From Deltaproteobacteria bacterium (GTDB lineage Bacteria; UBA10199; GCA-002796325; JACPFF01), in NCBI GenBank assembly GCA_016183065.1, contig JACPFF010000001.1, positions 1 through 50,735 of the forward strand: DNA of 50,735 nt, in the 5' to 3' direction. Position 1 is the stretch's first letter, and every line of letters starts with the position of its first letter. The position numbers and the translations under genes are program-made. The notes under the pieces were generated by a model. That model did not search any database. It was not told the origin of the DNA and saw only the letters and a program-made list of their open reading frames with translations. Shown piece after piece: positions 24,780 through 34,010 of this stretch.

Positions 24780-25419
24780 CCCGGCAACCGGGGCAGAGAT
24801 GGGCAATCACGCACACAGTGCAACGTGGCCGCCGGGCAATGCAGACGGCCCGGCCATGGAGGATCAGGTTCATGCTGAACGCATTCCACGAGGATTTTGG
24901 CACCACTTCCATCAGCTCGACCTCGATTTTGCCCGGGTTCGTGTATCTCGTCAGCGCCAGCAGTCCGGCCAGGCGCTTGACATGGGTATCAACCACGACC
25001 CCAGGGATGTCCCAACAGGCCCCGAGGACGACGTTGGCCGTCTTCCGGCCGACCCCCGGCAAGGTCACGAGCTCGTCCATTGTCTGCGGGACTTTGCCGT
25101 GAAAGCGATCCACGAGCGCACGACAGCAGGCGATGAGGTTGCGTCCCTTGTTTTTGAAAAACCCGGTTGAGCGAATGATCTGTTCCAACGCTGCCGGTTC
25201 CGCATTGGCCAATGCCTGCACCGTCCCGAATCGCGCAAAGAGCGGTGGCGTCACCATGTTGACCCGCGCATCCGTACATTGGGCGGAGAGGATCGTCGCC
25301 ACGAGCAACTCGAACGGGGAACGATGCCGTAAGGCGGTCTTTGTGGGGGGATAGTGTCTGTTCAGGAGCGCCGAGATTTTTTTCGCGCGCGCGCGCCGCG
25401 CTTGCATTGTTTCATCCAT
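24742..25419 (-). CDS. nth: Endonuclease III
   Basis: This DNA glycosylase/AP lyase removes oxidised pyrimidines. The 225-residue protein has SPFELLVATILSAQCTDARV, the helix-hairpin-helix LPGVGRKTANVVL with the catalytic Lys, the catalytic Asp in VVDTHVKRLAGLL, and the cluster site C-x6-C-x2-C-x5-C. Start is ATG 25419; a much longer frame upstream is a shadow of polX. The last twelve residues (DVGPHDPAAPRC) and the stop codon lie inside repeat copy C, so the natural C-terminus was probably replaced. The start overlaps the end of polX by 58 bases. Confidence 0.95.
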   Translation of the reverse strand: MDETMQARRARAKKISALLNRHYPPTKTALRHRSPFELLVATILSAQCTDARVNMVTPPLFARFGTVQALANAEPAALEQIIRSTGFFKNKGRNLIACCRALVDRFHGKVPQTMDELVTLPGVGRKTANVVLGACWDIPGVVVDTHVKRLAGLLALTRYTNPGKIEVELMEVVPKSSWNAFSMNLILHGRAVCIARRPRCTVCVIAHLCPGCRDVGPHDPAAPRC

Positions 25420-27118
25420 AGGGCCACTTTCTCCTGCGACCAGGTATTCAGTACATCGTCCGGTTGCCACCACCCTTTGCGGGCAATGCCCGCGCCAAAC
25501 CGGACTACATCGTAGCCCTCCACGCTGTGCGCGTCTGGCGCAATCATGGTGCGCACGCCGGACGCTTGCGCCAGGCGCCCGAGCCGCCAATCGAGATCGC
25601 ACCGTCGCGGATTGGCATTGATTTCCACCACGACCCCTTCCGCGCCCGCCACACGGAGCACCTCGGCCATATCGATGCCATACGCCTGGCGCGACAGGAG
25701 GAGCCGGCCGGTGGGATGCGCCAAGATGCGCACGGACGGATGACGCAGGGCCCGGCAAACCCGCTCCGTCATTGCCGACCGCGACAGCGCCATATGGGAA
25801 TGGACCGAGGCGATGACGAAATCAAACTGTGCCAGGAATGGATCGGTGTAATCCATTGATCCATCTTTCAATATATCGGCCTCGATAAGATGCGCACGTC
25901 ACGATATCGTGCGCCCAGTCGGTCGATCGCCGTCCACTGGGCCCGCACTTTTGCCGGCGTGAGGCCGCCAGCATAGGCCGCAACCTGGCTGTGGTCGGAA
26001 ATGCCGAGATACTGATATCCGCGCTCCCGCGCCCCTGCCACCATCTCCTCGAGCGAGGCACGCCCGTCGCTCGCACTGGTATGACAGTGCAAGACACCGC
26101 GGATGTCTGCCGCCTCAACGAGCACAGGTAGAGTGCCATTTTCTGCCGCGGCGATCTCCCCCATCTCCTCACGCAATTCCGTGGGGATGTAGGCGAGATC
26201 CAATGCTGCATAGATTGCGGCCTCATCGGCACAGGGAACGGGGATTTCCCGTTGCCCCCTCCGGCGAAACAGACCGTATTCATTGAGCGTCATCCCTCGC
26301 TGCACCGCCCGCCCCCGCAACGCCGTATTATGGGCCTTACTCCCCGTACAATGCAACAATGCACACGGAAAGACACGGTCATCGACACAGCGCAGATCGG
26401 CGTTGATTCCGGCCTGCAGGGAGACACTCGATTTCGTCTCGCCATGCTGGAGAATCTTGCTGACCAATGGGGATGACACAAAGCCCTGCATGACCCGTGC
26501 GACATCGGCACTGCTGGCCACAAGGTCAATGTCTTTGACGACCTCGTTATGTCGTCGCAGGCTGCCGGCGATCTCGAGCCGCACGATCGGTGCCTGCTGT
26601 CGCAAGAGTTCGACCAGTTCGACCGCAGCCGCCAGGGCCGTGGGAAAGAGGTGCTGACCGCTCTGTTGCTGCAGGTAGGCGATCCCTTCGAGAATTTTTT
26701 CCTCGGTTTTCTTTCCCATCCCCGACAAGGTCGCCACGCGCCCCGTGTGACACGCTGCCGCTAATTGCTCGAGAGTCGTGATCTGCAGGGATTTCCAACA
26801 CTGGAGGATTTTTTTGGGACCAAGTCCCGGAATCGCCAGCAGGTGGCGCACGCTGTCGGGAATCTCTTTGCGCAGGCTCTCGTATTCCGCAATGGTCCCC
26901 TGTGTGGCGCATTCGAGGATATGCGCTGCCATGCCGGTCCCGATGCCCTTGATCTCGGTCAGCGTCCCCTTGCGCATCCGTTCCTCAAAATCGACCATTC
27001 CCTCCAGGATGCGCGCGGCATTCGTGTAGGAGCGGATGCGAAAGGGATTCGCATCCGTCATTTCGAGCAGATGCGCCATCTCGATCAACACACTGGCTAT
27101 GGCGTGTCGGTCTTTCAT
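25362..27118 (-). pseudogene. polX: DNA polymerase/3'-5' exonuclease PolX, split by a frameshift
   Basis: The upstream piece (27118 to 25868) carries the N-terminal helix-hairpin-helix region, the pol-beta catalytic motif GSLRRHNEVVKDIDLVAS, and the start of the PHP exonuclease domain (GVLHCHTSASDGR, GISDHSQ). It stops after VRILSRPIY. The rest of the PHP domain continues in another frame from 25871 (KDGSMDYTDPFLAQFDFVIA, VVEINANPRR, APDAHS). Intact PolX reads ILSGIEADIL here, so about seven bases are missing, bounded by TCG. The second piece could start at a TTG overlapping the stop (TTGA), so reinitiation giving two chains is conceivable. A sequencing or assembly error is the other explanation. 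Confidence 0.85.
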
Positions 27119-27327
27119 CACGAGGTTCCACGGTCTCTTTCACCACTGCTGTAATTCCGCACACTTCGCAATCATTTTTTCCGGCCTGGGTGCACCATCG
27201 CCGGATATGGGCGGAGCGCATGGTGATGTCGCCATGGCAGGGAGAGAGCGTGGACAAATTGCGTCTTGCCGCAATGCTGCAGCACCGGTATATGTCCGCC
27301 GTTCACGCAACAACCAAGGAGGAGCGT

Positions 27328-27726
27328 ATGCGTTCTCTCATCACACCAGCGATCCTGGTCACCCTTTTCCTGATCGGCACTGTCACCACGACGGTCGTGA
27401 CATCGCCGGCAGAGGCCCATCCGGTGCGGCGCGGAGTCCTCGCTGCAAAACATGCCAAAGAGCATCGCAGTGCGGCACGGGAACGCGCCGCGGATCTGCG
27501 GCGCGACCGCAAGACCCGCCGATTGGTTTCGTGGTGCCAAAGTCACCCGCGGGTCTGCCGTGAGCGGTGGGCGAATTACCACCGCTGGTGCACGAGCCAT
27601 CCGGCGCGGTGTCGCGCACAACGCGCCGAAGCACAGCGGTGGTGCAGTGCGCACCCGCGCGAATGCGCCCGGCGGCGCGCGCAGGAGAGTCGCTTCGACT
27701 TCTTCCTTGATGACAGCCCGCTATGA
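27328..27726 (+). CDS. Secreted protein with three 18-residue WCxxHPxxC repeats
   Basis: The 132-residue protein follows AAGGAGG at good spacing. A signal peptide (residues 1-30, ending SPAEA) precedes a very basic helical mature chain. Three repeats, WCQSHPRVC (69-77), WCTSHPARC (87-95) and WCSAHPREC (105-113), recur at exactly 18 residues. Each offers two Cys and one His. Disulfides or bound metal or haem are possible; CxxH-like haem motifs are not formed (the spacing is C-x2-H without the CxxCH core). I know no named family. Its stop overlaps the next start (ATGA), heading a long operon. Confidence 0.8.
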   Translation: MRSLITPAILVTLFLIGTVTTTVVTSPAEAHPVRRGVLAAKHAKEHRSAARERAADLRRDRKTRRLVSWCQSHPRVCRERWANYHRWCTSHPARCRAQRAEAQRWCSAHPRECARRRAQESRFDFFLDDSPL

Positions 27727-28205
27727 CACGTCGCGGGCGGACGTGTACGGTCAGCGAAACCCGCAACATCCTCATGCAACTGATGCAGCCGACAACGGCC
27801 AACGTTTACGGCTACGTGCATGGGGGCGAAATCATGAAACTGGTCGATGAGGCCGCGTTTGTCTCGGCCACGCGGTTGGCGCGAACCAATGTGGTCACGG
27901 CGTCAATCGATCACCACAGCTTCAAGGCCCCCGTTCATATTGGCGATCTCCTCATTCTCAAATCGCAGGTGAATTTCACCGGAGCGACCTCCATGGAGGT
28001 CGGCATTCGTATTGAGGTGGAACGGCTGCGAAGCGGGGAGACCTGCAAGGTCGGCGCTGCGTATCTCACCATGGTTGCCCTGGACGATGCGGGCCGGCCG
28101 ACGCCAGTGCCGCAACTGGTCTGTGAGTCCGCCCCGGATCGGGCGCGCCATCGACGCGCGCAGGAGCGCCGAGCCGAACGCCTCAGGCTCCGCGGGAAGC
28201 AATAA
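27723..28205 (+). CDS. Acyl-CoA thioesterase (hotdog fold)
   Basis: It hydrolyses acyl-CoA to free acid and CoA. The 160-residue protein has the YciA/BACH-type signature NVYGYVHGGEIMKLVDEAA and the follow-on VVTASIDHHSFKAPVHIGDLL. The C-terminal 30 residues are Arg/Glu-rich and outside the fold. It starts with an ATGA overlap with the Cys-repeat gene, and M20 follows 12 bases on. Confidence 0.93.
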   Translation: MTRRGRTCTVSETRNILMQLMQPTTANVYGYVHGGEIMKLVDEAAFVSATRLARTNVVTASIDHHSFKAPVHIGDLLILKSQVNFTGATSMEVGIRIEVERLRSGETCKVGAAYLTMVALDDAGRPTPVPQLVCESAPDRARHRRAQERRAERLRLRGKQ

Positions 28206-28217
28206 GCGAGGTCATCA

Positions 28218-29552
28218 GTGACATCTCCCTGGGAGCCCATCGATCGTGAAGCGACCGAGTATCTCCAGCAGCTCGTGCGGATCGATACGAGCAATCCCCC
28301 CGGCAATGAAATCGCGGCGGTCCGCTTTCTCGAGGGCCTGCTACGCCGTGAGGGCCTGCAGCCGGTCATCATCGAACCAGCGCCTGGGCGCGCCAATCTG
28401 GTCTGTCGATATGGCACGGGCGGCACGGAAGGACCTCTCCTCCTGACCTCCCATGTCGACGTGGTCCCGGCGGAGAGTGCGGGTTGGACCCATCCCCCGT
28501 TTGGTGGCGTCCTGGCCGACGGCTACCTCTGGGGACGCGGCACCTGCGACATGAAATCGATGACGATCATGGCGCTGATGACCATACTCCGTGCCAAACG
28601 GGAAGGACTTGTCTGCCGGCGTGACCTGATTTTTGCGGCGGTGGCAGACGAAGAGTGTGAAACACGCTACGGGAGCGCGTATCTCGTGGAGCATCATCCC
28701 GAACTCATTCGCGCGGAATACGCCCTCAACGAAATGGGGGGCTTCACGCTCCATGTCGGTTCGCATCGGCTCTATCCGATCCAGGTGGCGGAGAAGGGAC
28801 TCCTGTGGCTCCGCGTGCGATTGCGCGGCATCGGCGGTCATGGATCGGTGCCCCATGACCGGATGGTTGCGGACCGCATGGCACGCGTGGTGCGTCGCCT
28901 GCGGCGGCATGGCTGCGGGTATGGCCGCACCCCCGTGGCCACGGCATTTCTGCAGGCACTCAGTCGTGCGCACACGGGACTGCGAAAATATCTCCTGCAG
29001 GGACTGACCGTGCCGCTGCTCGGTCGCGCACTCCTTCCCCTGCTGCGCGGCCCGTATCGCGCGCACATCTTGGCACAATTGCATAATACCGTCGCACCAA
29101 CGGTCATGGCGAGCGGGACCCCCACATCGATCAATGTCATTCCAACCTCCGGCGAACTCTATCTCGATTGCCGACTCCTTCCCGGCGAGTCCCGGGGAGA
29201 TTTCCTCGCTGCCCTGCAGCGGACGCTGGGCAACGATGCAGAGATCGACGTCTTGCGCTATCGCACGTCCACGGAGCAACCGTGCGATACCCCTGTTTTT
29301 CACGTCATCGCGCAAGGGATCCGGCAGGCCGATCCTGGTGCGCAGGTCGCACCCATGATGCTGAACGGGTTTACCGATGCCCACTTCTACAGGAAGCTCG
29401 GGATCATCACGTACGGATTTCAACCCGTGCAGTGTCCGTCCGATTTTTCTTTTCCGGCCATGCCCCATGCCGTCAATGAGCGGATTCCCATTGCCGGCTT
29501 TCATTGGGGCGTAAAAACCTTCTATGATATCGTCCGGCGGATTGCCACATGA
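28218..29552 (+). CDS. M20-family metallopeptidase
   Basis: The 444-residue protein (GTG start) is a dizinc amidohydrolase of the ArgE/DapE/CPG2 type. Metal site motifs are LLLTSHVDVVPAE, GRGTCDMKS and the catalytic Glu pair in VADEECET. A dimerisation domain with GIGGHGSVPHDR follows, and the final ligand is His in FPAMPHAVNERI. The substrate cannot be read from sequence; members cleave acyl-amino acids or dipeptides. The stop overlaps the methyltransferase start (ATGA). Confidence 0.93.
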   Translation: MTSPWEPIDREATEYLQQLVRIDTSNPPGNEIAAVRFLEGLLRREGLQPVIIEPAPGRANLVCRYGTGGTEGPLLLTSHVDVVPAESAGWTHPPFGGVLADGYLWGRGTCDMKSMTIMALMTILRAKREGLVCRRDLIFAAVADEECETRYGSAYLVEHHPELIRAEYALNEMGGFTLHVGSHRLYPIQVAEKGLLWLRVRLRGIGGHGSVPHDRMVADRMARVVRRLRRHGCGYGRTPVATAFLQALSRAHTGLRKYLLQGLTVPLLGRALLPLLRGPYRAHILAQLHNTVAPTVMASGTPTSINVIPTSGELYLDCRLLPGESRGDFLAALQRTLGNDAEIDVLRYRTSTEQPCDTPVFHVIAQGIRQADPGAQVAPMMLNGFTDAHFYRKLGIITYGFQPVQCPSDFSFPAMPHAVNERIPIAGFHWGVKTFYDIVRRIAT

Positions 29553-30388
29553 CCGACGCCCTGCGAAAACGCCATGCCATTCTCCTGCGCGATGCAGTCC
29601 GGATGGAGGCTTATGCAGCGGCCCTTCGCACCGTGGTGCGGCCGGGAGATGTCATTGCCGATCTTGGCTGCGGCCTGGGCGCCCTTGCCTTCATGGCCCT
29701 CCGTGCGGGTGCGCAACACGTCCATGCGATCGATGTCGAACCAGAGACCCTGGCGCTCGCCATGGACCAGGCGACACGGGAAGGTCTGGCCTCGCGCATC
29801 ACGTTTCACCAGGGGCTGGCACAAACAGTGGCGGTGCCGGAACAGGTCGATCTGATTGTCACCGAAACGCTCGGGAGTCTTGCCCTCGATGAGAACATGC
29901 TGCCACTCCTCATCGATGCCCGGCAGCGCTGGCTCAAGCCCGGGGGACGCATGATCCCGCAAGACGTCACCATCACCTTTGCGCCGATTGCCAGAAAGTT
30001 TCCGCGCCACCTGCACGCATATCATCACGCATCCATCACGGACGATGAATATCTGGGCACGCCAGTGAGCGCGCCCATGGTGACGTTTGCGAACCGCCGC
30101 CGCGCGTCATGGGCCTTTCAGACCACGCTACCGGTCGCGCGAAACGGCATTTTGCAGGGATTTGCCGGCTGGTTCACCCTGAGACTCACCGAGAAGGTCG
30201 CATTCTCGACGGCGCCCGATGCCCCGCCAACACACTGGGAGCAGGGGATGCTCCCCCTGCGAAAACCGCAACCCGTCCGGGCAGGCGACGCCATTGATTT
30301 CGTGATTGGCATAGAGCCTGATCCTGATAACCTGCACAGTATCATTGAATATGATTTTTTGGTCCGGCCGGCGGACCGTAACCGATAG
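29549..30388 (+). CDS. PRMT-like SAM-dependent methyltransferase
   Basis: The 279-residue protein has PRMT features. These are LLRDAVRMEAYAAAL (like the eukaryotic mLkDxvRtxaY), the SAM loop ADLGCGLGALAFMA (37-50), Glu64, and a double-Glu region (TETLGSLALDEN; Glu106, Glu115). A THW loop (PPTHWEQGMLPL, 228-230) lies in a beta-barrel-like C-terminal half. In PRMTs the double-Glu loop binds the target guanidinium. Bacterial homologues are sparse and mostly uncharacterised, so protein arginine methylation is a family-based inference. The gene overlaps M20 and is 21 bases before priA. Confidence 0.85.
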   Translation: MTDALRKRHAILLRDAVRMEAYAAALRTVVRPGDVIADLGCGLGALAFMALRAGAQHVHAIDVEPETLALAMDQATREGLASRITFHQGLAQTVAVPEQVDLIVTETLGSLALDENMLPLLIDARQRWLKPGGRMIPQDVTITFAPIARKFPRHLHAYHHASITDDEYLGTPVSAPMVTFANRRRASWAFQTTLPVARNGILQGFAGWFTLRLTEKVAFSTAPDAPPTHWEQGMLPLRKPQPVRAGDAIDFVIGIEPDPDNLHSIIEYDFLVRPADRNR

Positions 30389-30409
30389 CCCCCCTGTGCG
30401 AGTCCCTCT

Positions 30410-32431
30410 ATGGCCTTTGTCGATGTTGCCATCCCCGTCCCTGTCCATCAACTCTTTACCTATGCGATCCCGGATTCCCTGCGCGACCGCTGTCAACCCG
30501 GCATGCGGGTGGTCGTGCCGTTTCGCCGACAGACGCGACTCGGCATGGTCATGGCACGTCACGCGACCACGCCGCCAATGGACTGCAAATCGCTCCTCGA
30601 GTGCTGCGATGAGAAACCGATCCTCGATGCCGGACTCCTCGAACTCTGCCAGTGGATCAGCCGGTACTATAGCGCCCCCATTGGCGAAGTCTGTCGCACT
30701 GCCCTCCCGGCCTCATTTCTCCGAAGATCGACACTGGCGGGAAAACCGCGCGAACCCCACGTTCACCGCCATGACGCGGACTTTGCGCAGATGGAGCCGA
30801 TCACGCTTACCGCATCGCAACAGACCGTTGTGGAGACGATATCGCATGCCGTGGAAGGAGGATCGTTTCAGACCTTCCTGTTGCACGGTATTACCGGGAG
30901 CGGAAAAACCGAGTTCTATCTCCAGATCATTGCGCAATTGCTGGCCCGCGGGAAGAGCGTGCTCTTTCTCCTACCGGAGATCGGTCTCACCCCGCAGTTG
31001 CTGGGTCGCATTGCCCACCGCTTCGGCGAGACGGTGGCCCTCTATCACAGCGGGCTCACCGAGACCCAGCGGACCGAGCAGTGGCTCCGCATGGCCCGCG
31101 GCGAGGCGCGTATCTGTTGTGGCACGCGATCGTCCGTCTTTGCCCCCTTGCAGCAATTGGGCGGGATCATCCTCGACGAGGAGCACGACGCCTCATACAA
31201 ACAGGAAGAGGCCCCGCGGTATCATGGACGCGACGTGGCCATCGTCCGGGCAAAATTGCTCAAGGCCCTCGTCCTCCTCGGTTCGGCGACTCCATCGCTG
31301 GAGACCTATTACAACGTCCAGCGGCACCGGTACCACCTGGTGTCACTCACGGACCGGCCTGCGGGCGCAACGCTCCCCACGGTGGAGCTGATCGACATGC
31401 GTGACCAGCCGGTCAGCAGCGACCCGAGCGGGCTCCTTTCGCCGCCACTGCGTACGGCCATCACCGAAACATTGAACCGCCGCGAACAGGTCCTCCTCTT
31501 TCTCAACCGGCGCGGCTACGCCCAGATGCTCCTCTGTCGCGATTGCGGCGCGGTTTTTCGCTGCCCGAATTGCGATATCAGCCTGACACTCCACCGACAG
31601 GCGCAACAACTCCGCTGTCACTATTGTGAATATGCGATCTCGCGACCACGCACCTGTGCCGCATGTCAGGGCCTGCATCTCAAAACACTCGGCAGCGGGA
31701 CAGAACAGATCGAACGGGCACTTGGCGTCCATTTCCCACAGGCCCGCATTGTCCGGTTCGACCGCGACTCGACGACAGAACGCGGTGCGCGACAGCAGAT
31801 CGTGCGCGCTATGCGGCGCGCGGAGATTGACATCTTGATCGGCACCCAGATGGTGACGAAGGGGCATGATTTTCCGGGCATCACGCTGGTCGGCGTCATT
31901 CAGGCCGACCTGTCGCTCCATCTCCCGGATTTCCGGGCGGCAGAACGGACATTCCAACTCCTGACCCAGGTGGCCGGCCGCGCAGGTCGCGCGGATCGCG
32001 CTGGGCGGGTCCTCATCCAGACATATACGCCCGATCATTACAGTCTCCTCTGCGCACAACAGCACAACTATCGCGACTTTGTGCATGCCGAGGTGGCCCA
32101 TCGGCAGGCCCTCGGCTATCCGCCCTTCGGTCGACTGGTGAACGTCAGGTGTTCGAGCAATTCGGACACCAAGGCGGCCGAATATGCCATGCAGCTCCGC
32201 CAGGCCCTGGAACAATGGACGCGCGGGGGAAGTACGATCACGGGCATTCTTGGTCCTGCGCCCGCGCCGCGCAGCAAGGTCGCCGGACGGCACCGGTGGC
32301 AGCTCCTCTGCAAGGCGGGCGATCCTCAGACGGTCCGCGCGCTCACCGAGGCGATCCAGCAGCATATCAATGCCCACTCGCCGTCGGGCGTCACCGTGGC
32401 CATCGACGTCGACCCCCTCCATATGATGTGA
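30410..32431 (+). CDS. priA: Primosomal protein N' (replication restart helicase)
   Basis: It reloads the replisome at stalled forks. The 673-residue protein has the N-terminal 3'-end-binding domain (ATG start AFVDVAIPVPVHQLFTYAIP) and Walker A HGITGSGKTEFY near 161. DEEH lies in LDEEHDASYKQEE near 256. Zinc-binding Cys pairs (CRDCGAVFRCPNCDIS, CHYC, CAAC) fall at about 376-420, and helicase motifs TKGHDFPGITLVGV and VAGRAGRADRAG follow. It is slightly shorter than E. coli PriA (732). It is followed by def, as in many genomes. Confidence 0.97.
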   Translation: MAFVDVAIPVPVHQLFTYAIPDSLRDRCQPGMRVVVPFRRQTRLGMVMARHATTPPMDCKSLLECCDEKPILDAGLLELCQWISRYYSAPIGEVCRTALPASFLRRSTLAGKPREPHVHRHDADFAQMEPITLTASQQTVVETISHAVEGGSFQTFLLHGITGSGKTEFYLQIIAQLLARGKSVLFLLPEIGLTPQLLGRIAHRFGETVALYHSGLTETQRTEQWLRMARGEARICCGTRSSVFAPLQQLGGIILDEEHDASYKQEEAPRYHGRDVAIVRAKLLKALVLLGSATPSLETYYNVQRHRYHLVSLTDRPAGATLPTVELIDMRDQPVSSDPSGLLSPPLRTAITETLNRREQVLLFLNRRGYAQMLLCRDCGAVFRCPNCDISLTLHRQAQQLRCHYCEYAISRPRTCAACQGLHLKTLGSGTEQIERALGVHFPQARIVRFDRDSTTERGARQQIVRAMRRAEIDILIGTQMVTKGHDFPGITLVGVIQADLSLHLPDFRAAERTFQLLTQVAGRAGRADRAGRVLIQTYTPDHYSLLCAQQHNYRDFVHAEVAHRQALGYPPFGRLVNVRCSSNSDTKAAEYAMQLRQALEQWTRGGSTITGILGPAPAPRSKVAGRHRWQLLCKAGDPQTVRALTEAIQQHINAHSPSGVTVAIDVDPLHMM

Positions 32432-32486
32432 GACACCCCTGTGTGACGCGTTTGCAATATCTGTCACGCCGCGGTACGCTTGGCAC

Positions 32487-33047
32487 ATGGGACTGCTGAA
32501 CATCCGGATCTACCCGGACCCGGCGCTGAAGGCCGTTGCGCAACCGGTGGTTGAGGTGACCGAGAAGGTTCGTCGCCTCCTCGATGACATGGCCGAGACC
32601 ATGTATCATGCCCCCGGCGTCGGGCTTGCCGCCCCCCAAGTGGGCGTGCTGCAACGCATCCTCGTGGTCGATGTCGGGGAACCGGTGCTGATGACGCAGG
32701 GAGAACGCGACCCCGACCAAACCATCCGTCCAAAGCTCTATCAACTGATCAATCCGGAGATCGTTGCAAGAGAGGGCCAGCTCACATGGGAAGAGGGATG
32801 TTTGAGCCTGCCGGAATTGCTCGTGGTGATGGAGCGATCCGCACGAGTCGTTGTCCAGGCAAAAGATCGTGACGGTCAGACCGTCACGATCGACGCGGAA
32901 GGGTTGCTGGCCGTCGCCCTCCAGCATGAGATTGATCATCTTGACGGAAAATTGATCATCGATCCCTTAAGCCGCCTCAAGCGGCAGCTCTATCTCGACA
33001 AACTCCGCAAATTGGTTCCGCACTCGACCGAGAGATTTTGCATATAG
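32487..33047 (+). CDS. def: Peptide deformylase
   Basis: It removes the formyl group from nascent proteins. The 186-residue protein has all three metal-site motifs: GVGLAAPQVG, EEGCLSLPE (Cys ligand) and QHEIDHLDG (two His ligands and the catalytic Glu). The start is ATG 32487, and fmt starts 27 bases after its stop. Confidence 0.97.
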   Translation: MGLLNIRIYPDPALKAVAQPVVEVTEKVRRLLDDMAETMYHAPGVGLAAPQVGVLQRILVVDVGEPVLMTQGERDPDQTIRPKLYQLINPEIVAREGQLTWEEGCLSLPELLVVMERSARVVVQAKDRDGQTVTIDAEGLLAVALQHEIDHLDGKLIIDPLSRLKRQLYLDKLRKLVPHSTERFCI

Positions 33048-33074
33048 AATGCACTCCTGCTATAGGGACGTGCT

Positions 33075-34010
33075 GTGCGTCTCCTCTTTATTGGCACAGC
33101 GGATTTTGCAACGGCCACCCTGCAGGCGCTCCAGGCATCGTCGCACACGATTGCCGCCGTGGTCACGCAACCGGACCGTCCCGCGGGACGCGGACAACGC
33201 CTCCGACCTTCCCCGATTGCCGCAACGGCTGCGGCCATGGGCATCCCGGTACTGAAGCCCGAGTCTCTCAAGCCACCGGTCATACTGGAGACGCTGCGCT
33301 CTCATGCGACGGAATGTATTGTGGTGGCAGCGTATGGCATGATGATTCCTCCGCCACTGCTCACACTCCCGCCGCATGGGTGCGTGAACCTCCATCCGTC
33401 GCTCTTACCGAAGTACCGCGGTGCAGCCCCGATCCAACACGCCCTGCTCAATGGTGAAACCCTCACCGGCGTCACGACCATCGTCCTGGTCGAGGCCATG
33501 GATGCGGGGGACATCTTGCTGCAGGAGAAGGTGCCCATTGCGCCGGGGGAAACCGCGCCGGCACTGACGGACCGGCTGGCCAGACTCGGCGCCTCGCTCG
33601 TGGTCCGGACACTCGACGGCCTGGAAGCACGGCAGATCACACCGAGGCCGCAGGACGGACGAGCGGCAACCTTCGCACCGCTCCTTGCCAAGGACGATGG
33701 TCGCATCGACTGGCATCGCCCAGCGCACCAGATCATCAACCAGATCCGCGCGCTCCAGCCGTGGCCCTCCGCATTCACGAGGCTCCACGGCCGGCGATTG
33801 CAAATATTCCGGGGAGAGATCCCCGAGGATCGCCGGGTTCCTCCCGGCAGCACGCCTGGCACGGTCATTGCGGTCACCCGCAGTATTCACATCGTCACAG
33901 GCGATGGCAGACTCTGCCTGACAGAACTCCAACTTGAGGGAAAACGGCGCATGGTGAGCGAAGAACTGCTTCGCGGATATCCGGTCGCTGTCGGCGAGGT
34001 CTGCCAATGA
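33075..34010 (+). CDS. fmt: Methionyl-tRNA formyltransferase
   Basis: It formylates initiator Met-tRNA with 10-formyl-tetrahydrofolate. The 311-residue protein has the N-terminal Rossmann-like domain, the formyl-transfer motif CVNLHPSLLPKYRGAAPIQ (Asn and His), DAGDILLQEK, and a C-terminal tRNA-binding domain (NQIRALQPWPSAFT). The start is GTG, the usual position for RLLFIGTADFA. It is coupled to rpe by ATGA. rsmB, often between fmt and rpe, is absent here. Confidence 0.97.
   Translation: MRLLFIGTADFATATLQALQASSHTIAAVVTQPDRPAGRGQRLRPSPIAATAAAMGIPVLKPESLKPPVILETLRSHATECIVVAAYGMMIPPPLLTLPPHGCVNLHPSLLPKYRGAAPIQHALLNGETLTGVTTIVLVEAMDAGDILLQEKVPIAPGETAPALTDRLARLGASLVVRTLDGLEARQITPRPQDGRAATFAPLLAKDDGRIDWHRPAHQIINQIRALQPWPSAFTRLHGRRLQIFRGEIPEDRRVPPGSTPGTVIAVTRSIHIVTGDGRLCLTELQLEGKRRMVSEELLRGYPVAVGEVCQ

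Noticed and set aside
24742-25758. A 338-codon version of nth starting at 25758
   Set aside because: The extra 113 N-terminal residues are low-complexity Arg/Gly-rich sequence in the shadow of the polX tail; the family start is at 25419.
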